DNA from: JALZAA01 sp035938395
Lineage (GTDB): Bacteria; Actinomycetota; Acidimicrobiia; IMCC26256; JACDBD01
Reading direction: 5' to 3'
Assembly: GCA_035938395.1 (NCBI GenBank)
Contig: DASZGY010000056.1
Coordinates: 1 to 21,263 of the forward strand
DNA length: 21,263 nt
Both the position numbers and the translations under genes were made by a program. The notes beneath the pieces were generated by a model. The model was not told the origin of the DNA and did no database searches. It saw only the letters and a list, made by a program, of their open reading frames with translations. Positions 7,175 to 16,287 of the stretch are shown in pieces. Numbering within the stretch: position 1 is the first letter of the stretch; each line of letters opens with the position of its first letter.

Positions 7175-9957
7175 CGGACCAGCCCATGAGCCAGTGGCCG
7201 TCGGCGTGGGAGTACGTGCTGCCCGTCCGCCCCGGCCCCGACCAGGTCACGATCACCGTGGACGGCCGGGAGGTGCAGGTCCCGAACGGCGAGCTGCTCA
7301 TCAAGGCGGCGCAGGAGCACGGCACCTATATCCCGCGCTTCTGCTGGCACGACCGCATGAAGCCGGTCGGCATGTGTCGCATGTGCCTCGTCGAGGTCGA
7401 AGGCCTGCGCGGGCTCCAGATCGCCTGCGCGACGCCGGTGTACGACGGCATGGTCGTGCACACCCAGAAGGACAACGTGCGCAAGGCGCAGGACGGCGTC
7501 CTCGAGTTCCTGCTCATCAACCATCCGCTCGACTGCCCGGTCTGCGACCGCGGCGGCGAGTGCCCCCTCCAGGACCAGACGCTCGCGTTCGGGCCGGGCG
7601 AGTCGCGCTACATCGAGGAGAAGCGTCACTTCGAGAAGCCGACCCCGATCAGCGACCTCGTGCTGCTCGACCGCGAGCGCTGCATCCAGTGCGGGCGCTG
7701 CACACGCTTCGCCGCCGAGATCGCGGGCGATCCGCTGATCGACTTCGGCGGCCGAGGCGACCTCACCGAGGTGATCACGTATCCCGACGACCCGTTCACG
7801 TCGTACTTCTCGGGGAACACGGTGCAGATCTGCCCCGTGGGAGCGCTCACGGCCAAGCCGTACCGCTTCGCCGCCCGGCCGTGGGACCTCACGACCTCCG
7901 AGACGTCCTGCGTGACGTGCGCGGTGCAGTGCCGGGCCGCGGTCCAGTCGTCGTCCAACCGCCTCGTCCGCCTGCTCGGCGTCGACTCCGGTCCCGTGAA
8001 CGAGGGCTGGCTGTGCGACAAGGGTCGGTACGGGTACGAGTGGGTGCACGCCGACGACCGCGTGCGCGTGCCGATGGTCCGCGAGCGGGGCGAGCTCGTC
8101 GAGACGTCATGGCCCGAGGCGCTGGACGCCGCCGCCGCCGGCCTGCGCAAGGTCCTCGACGTCCACGGCCCCGAAGGCGTCGCCGTGCTCGGCGGCGGAC
8201 GGGGCACGAACGAGGACGCCTACGTCTGGTCCCGATTCGCGAAGGGCGTCCTCGGCACCGACCATGTCGACGCCCAGCTCGGCGACGGGCTGCCCGCCGA
8301 CATCGTGCTCGGCCTGCCGCGGGCGACGATCGCCGATTGCGATCGGGCTGCGGCGATCGTCCTGCTCGCGCCCGACCTCAAGGAGGAGCTGCCCGTGCTC
8401 TTCCTGCGGGTCCGGAAGGCGGCGGAGGAGCTCGGCGTGCCGCTGATCGACGTCGCTCCGTGCGACAACGGCCTCACCCGGAATGCGGACGCCGTCGTCC
8501 GCTACGTCCCCGGCGAGGCGCACGACGTGGTGGCGGACCTCGTCCGTGCGTTCGACGGCGACCGCACCGGCGACGACCAGATCGATCGGGCCGGTTCCCT
8601 CCTCACGGGTCGGGACGGCGACGTCGTGGTGATCCTCGGGCGTCCGTCGCTCGCCGAGGCGCCCGACTCGGTCGTGCGCGCCGCTGCACTGCTCGGGGCG
8701 CGCCCCGGCACGCGGTTCCTCTCGGCGCTCCGTCGCTCGAACGTGCACGGCGCCCTTGATCTCGGCCTCGCGCCCGGCTTCCTTCCCGGACGCGTCACGC
8801 TCGACGCCGGCCGCGAGCGCTTCACCGACGCGTGGGGTGCGGTGCCCGAGCGCCGGGGCCTCGACACGTCCGGAATCCTCCAGGCGGCGGTGGACGGGCA
8901 GCTGCACGGGCTCGTGCTGCTCGACGCCGACCCGATCGCCGACTTTCCCGATCGCCGCCTCGCCCGCGACGCGATCGCCAACGTCGACTTCGTGATCGCG
9001 TGCGACGCCTTTCTCACCGAGAGCACCCGGGCGGCGAACGTATTCCTTCCCGTCACGGTGTGGGCCGAGAAGCCCGGCACGGCCTCCAACATCGAGGGGC
9101 GCGTCCAGCGGGTCTCGCAGCAGATCTCGCCCGAGGGAACGGTCATGTCGGACTGGCGCGTCGCCGCCGAGCTCGCGGCGCGCTTCGACGCCGACTTCGA
9201 CCTCGAGACCGTGCCCGAGGTACAGGACGAGATCGCCCGCCTCGCGCCCGCGTTCACCGGCGTCGACGCCGCCCTGCTCCGGCGCGCCCGTGACGGCGTC
9301 GTCGTGCCGCTCGGGGAGCACGACGACGAGCTCGTCCTCGACGCCGCCGGCCCGCCGATCACGGACGCGTCGTGGGAGCCGATCCTCCCCGGGACGATCG
9401 CCTCCGAGGAGGGTGTCACGTCGCACGTCGGTACCGGTGTGGTCGAGGCGACGGGCACCGGGTCGACCACGACCGTGAAGCCGGGGTTGACCGAGGTCGA
9501 GGGACCGCAGGGATCGCGCGCCGAGGCGGACGCGCTCGGCAGCGCAGCGCGCGACGCAGTCGCCGCCGGCCCGCCGTTGCACGAGTGGGACCGCACCACG
9601 GGTCGTTCGCCCGCCCCGGCTCGCGATGCCTACGCGCTGCGGCTCGTGTCGGGCCGGAAGCTCTACGACGCCGGACGCGTCAGCGCCGCGTCGCCGTCGC
9701 TGGCGCCGCTCGCCGCAGGGGCGACGCTCCTCGTCCACCCGAGCGACCGCGACCAGATCGGCATCGCCGACGGCGAGGAGGTGCAAGCCACCAGCGGGCG
9801 CGGGTCGGTCGTGCTGCCGGTGCGCGCCGCGCCCGGCATCCCGCGCGGGGTCGCGTTCCTGTCGTTCAACCAGCCCGGGCCCGGTGCCAGTGACCTGATC
9901 GACGCCGGCGCGGCCGTGACTGACGTCCGGTTGGAGATGGTGGAGAAGCGGTCGTGA
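7171..9957 (+). CDS. nuoG: NADH-quinone oxidoreductase subunit G (multi-cluster)
   Basis: NuoG is the large electron-wire subunit, here 928 residues from a GTG start overlapping the nuoF stop (GTGA). An ATG five codons later is an alternative. The N-terminal ferredoxin domain binds N1b through Cys58, Cys69, Cys72 and Cys86. N5 uses His118, Cys122, Cys125 and Cys131 (HPLDCPVCDRGGEC). N4 uses Cys171, Cys174, Cys177 and Cys221. A fourth set, Cys247, Cys250, Cys254 and Cys282 (CVTCAVQC, WLCDKG), matches the off-pathway N7 cluster known in some bacteria. A degenerate molybdopterin-oxidoreductase-like domain follows. After a Gly/Thr/Glu-rich linker near residues 745-800 there is a C-terminal domain resembling the molydopterin-dinucleotide-binding fold. 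No molybdenum cofactor role is expected. Confidence 0.96.
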   Translation: MTDQPMSQWPSAWEYVLPVRPGPDQVTITVDGREVQVPNGELLIKAAQEHGTYIPRFCWHDRMKPVGMCRMCLVEVEGLRGLQIACATPVYDGMVVHTQKDNVRKAQDGVLEFLLINHPLDCPVCDRGGECPLQDQTLAFGPGESRYIEEKRHFEKPTPISDLVLLDRERCIQCGRCTRFAAEIAGDPLIDFGGRGDLTEVITYPDDPFTSYFSGNTVQICPVGALTAKPYRFAARPWDLTTSETSCVTCAVQCRAAVQSSSNRLVRLLGVDSGPVNEGWLCDKGRYGYEWVHADDRVRVPMVRERGELVETSWPEALDAAAAGLRKVLDVHGPEGVAVLGGGRGTNEDAYVWSRFAKGVLGTDHVDAQLGDGLPADIVLGLPRATIADCDRAAAIVLLAPDLKEELPVLFLRVRKAAEELGVPLIDVAPCDNGLTRNADAVVRYVPGEAHDVVADLVRAFDGDRTGDDQIDRAGSLLTGRDGDVVVILGRPSLAEAPDSVVRAAALLGARPGTRFLSALRRSNVHGALDLGLAPGFLPGRVTLDAGRERFTDAWGAVPERRGLDTSGILQAAVDGQLHGLVLLDADPIADFPDRRLARDAIANVDFVIACDAFLTESTRAANVFLPVTVWAEKPGTASNIEGRVQRVSQQISPEGTVMSDWRVAAELAARFDADFDLETVPEVQDEIARLAPAFTGVDAALLRRARDGVVVPLGEHDDELVLDAAGPPITDASWEPILPGTIASEEGVTSHVGTGVVEATGTGSTTTVKPGLTEVEGPQGSRAEADALGSAARDAVAAGPPLHEWDRTTGRSPAPARDAYALRLVSGRKLYDAGRVSAASPSLAPLAAGATLLVHPSDRDQIGIADGEEVQATSGRGSVVLPVRAAPGIPRGVAFLSFNQPGPGASDLIDAGAAVTDVRLEMVEKRS

Positions 9958-11159
9958 CGTTCGTCGACCCGCTCGTCAGCGGCAACATCGACCTGACCGT
10001 CGTGCTGATCGTCATCGGCAAGACGATCGCGACGTTCGCCCTGCTCCTCGTCGCCGTCCTCTTCTATATCTGGTTCTTGCGCAAGGTCATCGCCGACATG
10101 CAGAACCGGATCGGCCCGGACAACGCGGGCCCGTTCGGGATCCTCCAGACCCTCGCCGACGGCATCAAGCTGTTCTTCAAGGAGCAATCGATCCCGAGGA
10201 GCGCCGACAAGTACGTCTTCCTCATCGCGCCCTACCTGTCGATCCTGCCCGCCTTCCTCGCCTTCAGCATCGTGCCCATCGGCGGCAAGGTGAGCATCGC
10301 CGGCCACACGACCTACCTCCAGCTGGCCGAGCTGCCGATCGGCGTCTTGTGGCTGCTGGCGATGTCGGGGCTCGGCCTGTACGGCGTCCTGCTGGCGGGC
10401 TGGTCGTCGGGCTCGAAGTACCCGCTCCTCGGTTCGGTGCGCGCGTCCGCCCAGCTGTTGAGCTACGAGGCCGCGTTCAGCCTCGCCATCGTCGGCGTGC
10501 TGATCCAGTCGGGAACGCTCTCGACGCGCGGGATCGTCAACGGCCAGGCCTGGACGGGCAACTGGATCCACGGCCTGGGCCAGTGGTACGTCCGGCCGGC
10601 GATCGTCGCTTTCGTGATCTTCCTCATCGCCGCCATCGCCGAGACCAACCACCCGCCCTTCGACCTCGTCGAGGCGGAGCAGGAGCTGGTCGGCGGCTTC
10701 CACACCGAGTACACCGGCATCCGCTTCGCGATCTTCTTCCTGGCCGAGTTCATGAACGTGATCACGATGAGCGCGATCGCGGTCACGTTGTTCCTCGGCG
10801 GCCCCTCCGGGCCGATGCTCGGGTTCCTCGACTCCACGGGCACGATCAACGTCTGGGTGATGCCGGTCTTCTGGTTCATGCTCAAGCTGCTCGTGCTCCT
10901 GTACGGCACGGTCCTGATACGGGCGACGTTGCCGCGCCTGCGCTACGACCAGCTGATGGACCTTGGCTGGAAATACATGATCGAGGTCGCGTTCCTCTGG
11001 CTGATGGTCTCGGGCGTCGTGGTGATCGGACGCCAGGAGGGCTGGAACCTCTGGATCGTCGTGCCCGCCGCCGCGGTCGGAGCCGTGCTCGTCTACCTCG
11101 TGCTGTACGCGTCGATCGCGAAGCCGGGCGAGCTCCGGGAGCAGGAGCAGATCCGCTGA
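9954..11159 (+). CDS. nuoH: NADH-quinone oxidoreductase subunit H
   Basis: NuoH is the membrane subunit joining the peripheral arm to the proton-pumping arm and lining the quinone channel. The 401-residue protein has multiple hydrophobic segments. It carries the conserved cytoplasmic loops DMQNRIGPDNAGPFG (48-62), LADGIKLFFKE (67-77) and the acidic ETNHPPFDLVEAEQELVGG block (230-248), with EYTG shortly after. GTG at 9954 overlaps the nuoG stop (GTGA). The stop shares a base with the nuoI ATG. No missing key residue is apparent. Confidence 0.97.
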   Translation: MTFVDPLVSGNIDLTVVLIVIGKTIATFALLLVAVLFYIWFLRKVIADMQNRIGPDNAGPFGILQTLADGIKLFFKEQSIPRSADKYVFLIAPYLSILPAFLAFSIVPIGGKVSIAGHTTYLQLAELPIGVLWLLAMSGLGLYGVLLAGWSSGSKYPLLGSVRASAQLLSYEAAFSLAIVGVLIQSGTLSTRGIVNGQAWTGNWIHGLGQWYVRPAIVAFVIFLIAAIAETNHPPFDLVEAEQELVGGFHTEYTGIRFAIFFLAEFMNVITMSAIAVTLFLGGPSGPMLGFLDSTGTINVWVMPVFWFMLKLLVLLYGTVLIRATLPRLRYDQLMDLGWKYMIEVAFLWLMVSGVVVIGRQEGWNLWIVVPAAAVGAVLVYLVLYASIAKPGELREQEQIR

Positions 11160-11755
11160 TGAGCGTGCTCGACTTTCTCCGCGGGTTCACCATCCCGCTC
11201 CGGCAGATCTTCCGGCCCAGGCTCACGGACTTCTATCCGAAGGAGAAGAGCCCGAAGCCCGAGCGGCTGCACGGCCGGCACGTGCTCAACAGGTACGAGG
11301 ACGGCATGGAGAAGTGCATCGGCTGCGAGCTGTGCGCGGGCGTGTGCCCGGCGCGGTGCATCTACGTGCGTGGTGCCGACAACCCGCCCGACGCGCCCGT
11401 CGCGCCCGGTGAGCGCTACGGATTCGTGTACGAGATCAACTACCTCCGCTGCATCCACTGCGACATGTGCGTCGAGGCGTGTCCGACCGAAGCCATCACC
11501 GAGACGAAGCAGTTCGAGTTCGCGTTCGCCAACCGCGACGACGCGATCTACACGAAGGACGAGCTCCTCGTCGACGACGAAGGCCGCGCCCGCCGGCTGC
11601 CGTGGGAGCTGTGGCTCGGTAACGAGGACGATCAGACGAGCGCATGGATGCGGGCGACGTCGCCGTCGGGCGACGCCGGCTACGAGGGGAAGGTCAGCTG
11701 GTCGGCCGAGCTCGGCTTCGGCATCCGACCCCCCGAGAAGGGCCAGAGCGGGTGA
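11159..11755 (+). CDS. nuoI: NADH-quinone oxidoreductase subunit I
   Basis: NuoI is the ferredoxin-like subunit that holds [4Fe-4S] clusters N6a and N6b, the last steps before N2. The 198-residue protein contains two classic motifs: CIGCELCAGVCP with Cys53, Cys56, Cys59 and Cys63, and CIHCDMCVEACP with Cys98, Cys101, Cys104 and Cys108. An amphipathic N terminus (FLRGFTIPLRQIFRP) probably lies on the membrane surface. The C-terminal third (LPWELWLG onward) is an extension typical of longer actinobacterial NuoI proteins. It starts at ATG 11159 sharing a base with the nuoH stop, and its stop overlaps the nuoJ GTG. Confidence 0.97.
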   Translation: MSVLDFLRGFTIPLRQIFRPRLTDFYPKEKSPKPERLHGRHVLNRYEDGMEKCIGCELCAGVCPARCIYVRGADNPPDAPVAPGERYGFVYEINYLRCIHCDMCVEACPTEAITETKQFEFAFANRDDAIYTKDELLVDDEGRARRLPWELWLGNEDDQTSAWMRATSPSGDAGYEGKVSWSAELGFGIRPPEKGQSG

Positions 11756-12381
11756 CCGTCGAGGCGGTCGTCTTCTTCGTCGCGGCGGCCCTCGCGCTCG
11801 GTGGCGCCGCCGGTGTCGTGCTCGCGCGCAACCCGGTCCATTGCGCGCTCTTGTTGGTCGTGACGCTGGTCGCGGTGGCGATCTTCTTCCTGCTCCAGGA
11901 GGCGCAGCTGGTCGCGGCGGTGCAGATCATCGTGTACGCGGGCGCCATCGTCGTGCTGTTCCTGTTCGTGATCATGCTCCTCGGCGTCGACCGGGAGGAG
12001 TCGCTCCGGGACCCGATCCCGTACCAGCGGCCGGCCGCGGTGGCGCTGGGGGCGATCCTCCTCGGCGAGATCTTCGTGCTGGCCGGGCGCACGTGGGCGA
12101 CCGGGGCGCCGTCCGTGCGGGGCTCGGTGCGCGGGCGGGTCGACGGGCAAGACCTCGGCAACGTGCAGCGCGTGGCCCGCCTTCTGTTCACCGACTTCCT
12201 GTGGGCGTTCGAGCTCACCGCCGTCCTGCTCGTGATCGCGGTCGTGGGCGCGGTCGTGCTCGCCCGCCGCAGCGGTCAGCGCGCCCAGCTCGACGAGCAC
12301 GAGCAGGCCATCGACGAGCAGATCACCGCAGCCGAGCTGAGCGAGGCGGCCGAGGCCGAGGAAGAACCGGTGACGCCGTGA
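11752..12381 (+). CDS. nuoJ: NADH-quinone oxidoreductase subunit J
   Basis: NuoJ is a membrane subunit with about five helices near the junction of the two arms. This 209-residue copy begins with GTG overlapping the nuoI stop (GTGA). It has the conserved helix-3 region QIIVYAGAIVVLFLFVIML, whose glycine-containing bend is a family hallmark. Upstream are the conserved NPVHCALLLVV segment and LLQEAQLVAAVQ. The last 40 or so residues are a soluble Glu/Ala/Gln-rich tail (QAIDEQITAAELSEAAEAEE), probably cytoplasmic and helical. Its stop overlaps the nuoK GTG. Confidence 0.96.
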   Translation: MTVEAVVFFVAAALALGGAAGVVLARNPVHCALLLVVTLVAVAIFFLLQEAQLVAAVQIIVYAGAIVVLFLFVIMLLGVDREESLRDPIPYQRPAAVALGAILLGEIFVLAGRTWATGAPSVRGSVRGRVDGQDLGNVQRVARLLFTDFLWAFELTAVLLVIAVVGAVVLARRSGQRAQLDEHEQAIDEQITAAELSEAAEAEEEPVTP

Positions 12382-12698
12382 GCCTTGCCGCCCTCGACAT
12401 CACCCCCAACTACTACCTCGTGGTCGGTGCGTTGATGTTCACGATCGGGGCCGTCGGCCTGCTGCTGCGGCGCAACGTGCTGGTGATGTTCATGTGCGTC
12501 GAGCTCATGCTCAACGCCGCGAACCTCACCTTCGTGACGTTCTCGCGGGCGCTCAACGACATCGGCGGCCAGGTCATCGTCTTCTTCACCCTCGTGGTGG
12601 CGGCGGCGGAGGTGGCGGTCGGGCTCGCGATCATCGTCGCCATCTTCCGGCGCCGGCGGGGCGCCACCGCCGACGACGTCCGGCTGCTGAAGGGCTGA
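12378..12698 (+). CDS. nuoK: NADH-quinone oxidoreductase subunit K
   Basis: NuoK is a three-helix membrane subunit (MrpC-like) that carries two buried glutamates of the central proton axis. The 106-residue protein has Glu42 in MCVELMLNAANL and Glu78 in VAAAEVAVGLAI, matching Glu36 and Glu72 of Escherichia coli NuoK in context and spacing. The GTG start overlaps the nuoJ stop. The short basic C terminus (RRRRGATADDV) is cytoplasmic by the positive-inside rule. nuoL follows after two bases. Confidence 0.97.
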   Translation: MSLAALDITPNYYLVVGALMFTIGAVGLLLRRNVLVMFMCVELMLNAANLTFVTFSRALNDIGGQVIVFFTLVVAAAEVAVGLAIIVAIFRRRRGATADDVRLLKG

Positions 12699-12700
12699 GC

Positions 12701-14701
12701 GTGGACGCCCGCGACCTGCTCGATCTCGTCTGGATCGTCCCCGCGCTCCCCGCTCTGGGCGCGGCGATCCTCTTGCTGTTCGGCCGGCGTCTCGGCGAGC
12801 CCAAGGCCGGGTGGCTCGCAACCGGCCTGATGGGACTGGCGTTCGGATGGTCGGTCGTGATGCTGGTGGCGCTGCGGGACGTGCAGCCGCGCACGCACAC
12901 CGTCGACCTCTTCACGTGGTTCCCGAGCGGCGGGCTCCAGGTGAAGATGGGGTTCCTCGCCGATCCGCTCTCGATCACATTCATCCTGTTCGTGACCGGC
13001 GTCGGGACGCTGATCCACCTCTACTCGATCGGCTACATGCACGGCGACGAGAACTTCGGCCGCTTCTTCGCGTTCATGAACCTGTTCTGCGCGTCGATGC
13101 TCGTGCTCGTGCTCGGGTCGAGCTTCCTGGTGACGTTCCTCGGCTGGGAGGGCGTGGGCCTCTGCTCGTACCTGCTGGTGTCGTTCTGGTTCCAGCGCAA
13201 CTCGGCCGCGGTGGCGGGCAAGAAGGCGTTCGTCACGACGCGCATCGGCGACTTCGGGTTCATGGTCGCGATGTTCCTGATCTTCTCCGAGCTCGGGTCG
13301 CTGAACTACAGCGCGATGAACGCGGGCGCGAGCAAGCTCGCTGCCGGGACGGCCACCGCGATCGCGCTCCTCCTCTTCCTCGGCGCGGTCGGGAAGAGCG
13401 CGCAGATCCCGCTGCACGTCTGGCTGCCCGACGCCATGGAGGGCCCGACGCCGGTGTCGGCGCTGATCCACGCGGCGACCATGGTGACGGCGGGCGTGTT
13501 CCTCGTCGCCCGCGCCCACCCCTTCTTCGAGGCGAGCGGCGGCTCGGCGCTCACCGTGGTGTCGATCATCGGCGCCGCCACCGCCCTGCTGGCGGCGACC
13601 GTCGCGCTGATCCAGGTCGACATCAAACGCGTGCTGGCGTACTCGACGATCAGCCAGCTCGGGTTCATGTTCCTCGCCCTCGGCGTACGCGCCTACGCGG
13701 CCGCCATCTTCCTCGTCGTCGCGCACGCCTTCTACAAGGCCACGCTCTTCCTCGGCGCCGGGTCGGTGATCCATGCCTCCGACGACAACCAGGACATGCG
13801 GACGATGGGCGGGCTGCGCAAGTACCTGCCGTTCACCGCGCTCGGGTTCATCATCGCCTGGCTCGCAATCGCCGGCGTCCCTCCGTTGGCCGGCTTCTGG
13901 GCCAAGGACGACGTGCTGTCGCGCGCGTACTTCGCGGGTGACTACGGCATCTGGATCGTCGGCACGGCCGCCGCCCTGCTCACCGCCTTCTACATGACCC
14001 GCGCCGTCTGGCTCGTGTTCTACGGCAACGAGCGTTTCGAGGCCGCCGAGCCGGCTGAAGCAGCCGAGCAGCACGGCTTCTCGCTCGAGTCCCCGACCGT
14101 GCCCGCGTACGTGCCGCCCAAGCCACCGCGCTTGACGCACCCGCCCCACGAGTCACCGGTGACGATGACCTTCCCCATCGTGGCGCTGGCCGGGCTGGCG
14201 GCCATCGGCGGGATCCTGAGCCTGCCGTTCAAGAGCGTCGAGTTCCTGACCCAGTGGCTCGAGCCCGTGTTCGCCGACGCGCCGAAGATCGACGTCACCT
14301 CGTTCGCGGCGGGATCGACGTTGGAGGGGATCTCGGTCGTCTTCGGCCTCATCGGCCTGTTCATCGCGTACCGGATCTACCGGCAGGGCATCCCGTCGCC
14401 CGAGGGCGATCCGCTGCCGGAGCGTCTCGGCGTCGCCGGTCGGTTGTTCCAGCACGCCTATTACTTCGACGAGATCATCGCAAACCTCGTCCGGGGCCCC
14501 GTGTACCGCTTCGCCGACTGGCTCAACCGCGGCTTCGACCTCGGGATCATCGACGGCGCAGTCAACGGCGTGGCCACGCTCGTGCGGGAGTCGGGGGGTC
14601 GTCTCCGGCGCGTCCAGACCGGTTTGGTGCGCAACTACGCCCTCGCCGTCGTGCTGGGCGCCGTCGCGCTGCTCGTGTTCCTGGCGGTCAGGGCGGGCTG
14701 A
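12701..14701 (+). CDS. nuoL: NADH-quinone oxidoreductase subunit L (antiporter-like)
   Basis: NuoL is the distal antiporter-like proton-pumping subunit. The 666-residue protein has the pumping glutamate Glu150 in LGWEGVGLCSYLLV and the central lysine Lys232 in AVGKSAQIPLHVWLPDA, corresponding to Glu144 and Lys229 in Escherichia coli. A Pro/Glu/Ala-rich soluble loop lies at about residues 444-486, before the last core helices. The C-terminal region (YFDEIIANLVRGP onward) fits the long lateral helix and final anchor helix. GTG at 12701 lies two bases after the nuoK stop. The stop shares a base with the nuoM ATG. Confidence 0.97.
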   Translation: MDARDLLDLVWIVPALPALGAAILLLFGRRLGEPKAGWLATGLMGLAFGWSVVMLVALRDVQPRTHTVDLFTWFPSGGLQVKMGFLADPLSITFILFVTGVGTLIHLYSIGYMHGDENFGRFFAFMNLFCASMLVLVLGSSFLVTFLGWEGVGLCSYLLVSFWFQRNSAAVAGKKAFVTTRIGDFGFMVAMFLIFSELGSLNYSAMNAGASKLAAGTATAIALLLFLGAVGKSAQIPLHVWLPDAMEGPTPVSALIHAATMVTAGVFLVARAHPFFEASGGSALTVVSIIGAATALLAATVALIQVDIKRVLAYSTISQLGFMFLALGVRAYAAAIFLVVAHAFYKATLFLGAGSVIHASDDNQDMRTMGGLRKYLPFTALGFIIAWLAIAGVPPLAGFWAKDDVLSRAYFAGDYGIWIVGTAAALLTAFYMTRAVWLVFYGNERFEAAEPAEAAEQHGFSLESPTVPAYVPPKPPRLTHPPHESPVTMTFPIVALAGLAAIGGILSLPFKSVEFLTQWLEPVFADAPKIDVTSFAAGSTLEGISVVFGLIGLFIAYRIYRQGIPSPEGDPLPERLGVAGRLFQHAYYFDEIIANLVRGPVYRFADWLNRGFDLGIIDGAVNGVATLVRESGGRLRRVQTGLVRNYALAVVLGAVALLVFLAVRAG

Positions 14702-16287
14702 TGCGCGACGCCGGGTTCCCGCTGCTCACGTTCATCATCTTCACGCCCCTCGCGGGGGCGGTGCTCGTCTCGGTTCTTCCCCGGCGGCGCCCCGAGGTCG
14801 TGCGCGCGGTCGGCTACGTGGCGACCGCCGCGACGATGGGGTTCGTCGGATACCTGCTGTACACCTTCGACACGAGCGCCTCCGGCTACCAGCTCGTCGA
14901 GAACCACCCGTGGATCGACACGCTCGGTGTCCGTTACCTCGTCGGCGTCGACGGCATCAGCCTGTTCATGGTCGCTCTCACGGCGCTGCTCTTCCCGATC
15001 GGCCTGATCGCGTCGCAGACGATCAGCGAGCGCTTGAAGTCGTACACGATGTGGATGCTGGTGCTGGAGTCCGCGTTGCTCGGCGTCTTCCTCAGCCTCG
15101 ACCTCATCCTGTTCTTCGTGTTCTTCGAGATCGTGCTCGTGCCGATGTACTTCATCATCGCCGGGTGGGGGCACGACCGGCGCGTGTACGCGGCGCTCAA
15201 GTTCTACCTGTACACCGCGCTCGGGTCGGCGTTCCTGCTCGTCGGGTTGCTGACGCTGGCGTTCCTGCACGCCCAGGACCACGCGCTCACCTTCGACCTG
15301 CGCACGCTCACCGTGTGGGCTCCCGGCGGGCTGTCGGACGGCACGGCCAAGCTGCTGTTCCTGGCGTTCTTCGCCGCCTTCGCGGTCAAGGTGCCCCTGT
15401 TCCCGCTGCACACGTGGCTGCCCGACGCCCACACCGAGGCGCCGACGGCGGGGTCCGTGATCCTGGCCGGCGTGCTGCTGAAGATGGGCACGTACGGATT
15501 CCTGCGCTTCTCGCTGCCGCTGTTCCCCGACGCCAGCGTGTTCTTCGCGCCGATGCTGCTGGTGCTGGCGACGATCGGGATCATCTACGGGGCAGTCGTC
15601 GCGGCGATGCAACCGAACCTGAAGCGACTGATCGCGTACTCGTCGGTCGCGCACCTCGGCTTCGTCGTGCTCGGGATCTTCGCCCTCACCACCCAGGGCC
15701 TCGAGGGCGGCGTGTTCACGATGATCAGCCACGGCCTGACGACCGGCGCGCTGTTCCTCCTCGTCGGGTTCCTCTACGACCGGCGGCACACGTTCAACAT
15801 CTCCGATTTCGGCGGGCTCTGGAAGGCGGCGCCGGTCTTCGGCGGGATCTTCCTGGCCGTCGCGTTCGCATCGATCGGGCTGCCCGGGTTCTCGGGGTTC
15901 GTCGGCGAGTTCCTGGCGCTCATCGGCACGTTCATCGTCCACCGGCCCTACGCGGTGATCTCGGCAGTAGGCGTGATCCTGGCGGCCGTGTACCTGCTGT
16001 GGGCGTACCAGCGCGCGTTCACGGGCCCGGCCGACGGTGAGAACACGACGCTCCGCGACCTCAAGGTGCGCGAGCTCACGGCGGTGGTCCCGTTGCTCGC
16101 GCTCAGCCTGTTCCTCGGCATCTACCCGAAGCCGGTGATCGACCGGGTCGAGCCGTCGGTACGCCGAGTGATCTGCGGCGTCGAGCGGGGAAGCGACTAC
16201 AAGGAGCCCGCGGTCGCGACCCGGAGGGCAGCCGTGAACCGTGACGACTGCGCGCGCATGAACACAGGGCAGCTGGCGGGCCGGTGA
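14701..16287 (+). CDS. nuoM: NADH-quinone oxidoreductase subunit M (antiporter-like)
   Basis: NuoM is the second antiporter-like pumping subunit. The 528-residue protein has Glu143 in FFEIVLVPMYFIIAGWG and Lys230 in AFAVKVPLFPLHTWLPDAH, the expected proton-channel pair, plus the second-half block MQPNLKRLIAYSSVAHLGF. About fourteen hydrophobic segments are present. After the last helix the protein ends in a soluble tail of roughly 45 residues containing three cysteine-or-Arg-rich patches (RRVICGVERG, NRDDCARMN), longer than a minimal NuoM. The ATG shares a base with the nuoL stop. The stop overlaps the nuoN GTG. Confidence 0.97.
   Translation: MRDAGFPLLTFIIFTPLAGAVLVSVLPRRRPEVVRAVGYVATAATMGFVGYLLYTFDTSASGYQLVENHPWIDTLGVRYLVGVDGISLFMVALTALLFPIGLIASQTISERLKSYTMWMLVLESALLGVFLSLDLILFFVFFEIVLVPMYFIIAGWGHDRRVYAALKFYLYTALGSAFLLVGLLTLAFLHAQDHALTFDLRTLTVWAPGGLSDGTAKLLFLAFFAAFAVKVPLFPLHTWLPDAHTEAPTAGSVILAGVLLKMGTYGFLRFSLPLFPDASVFFAPMLLVLATIGIIYGAVVAAMQPNLKRLIAYSSVAHLGFVVLGIFALTTQGLEGGVFTMISHGLTTGALFLLVGFLYDRRHTFNISDFGGLWKAAPVFGGIFLAVAFASIGLPGFSGFVGEFLALIGTFIVHRPYAVISAVGVILAAVYLLWAYQRAFTGPADGENTTLRDLKVRELTAVVPLLALSLFLGIYPKPVIDRVEPSVRRVICGVERGSDYKEPAVATRRAAVNRDDCARMNTGQLAGR

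Noticed and set aside
8107..9786. 559-codon minus-strand open frame within nuoG
   Set aside because: It is antisense to a conserved NuoG with four intact cluster motifs, and its own translation has no recognisable fold.
8100..9957. NuoG C-terminal half as an active molybdopterin enzyme
   Set aside because: NuoG proteins keep a degenerate molybdo-enzyme fold without the cofactor, and nothing here suggests otherwise.
12413..14149. 578-codon minus-strand open frame over nuoK and nuoL
   Set aside because: It is extremely rich in Glu, Arg and His, typical of the reverse complement of GC-rich membrane-protein genes.
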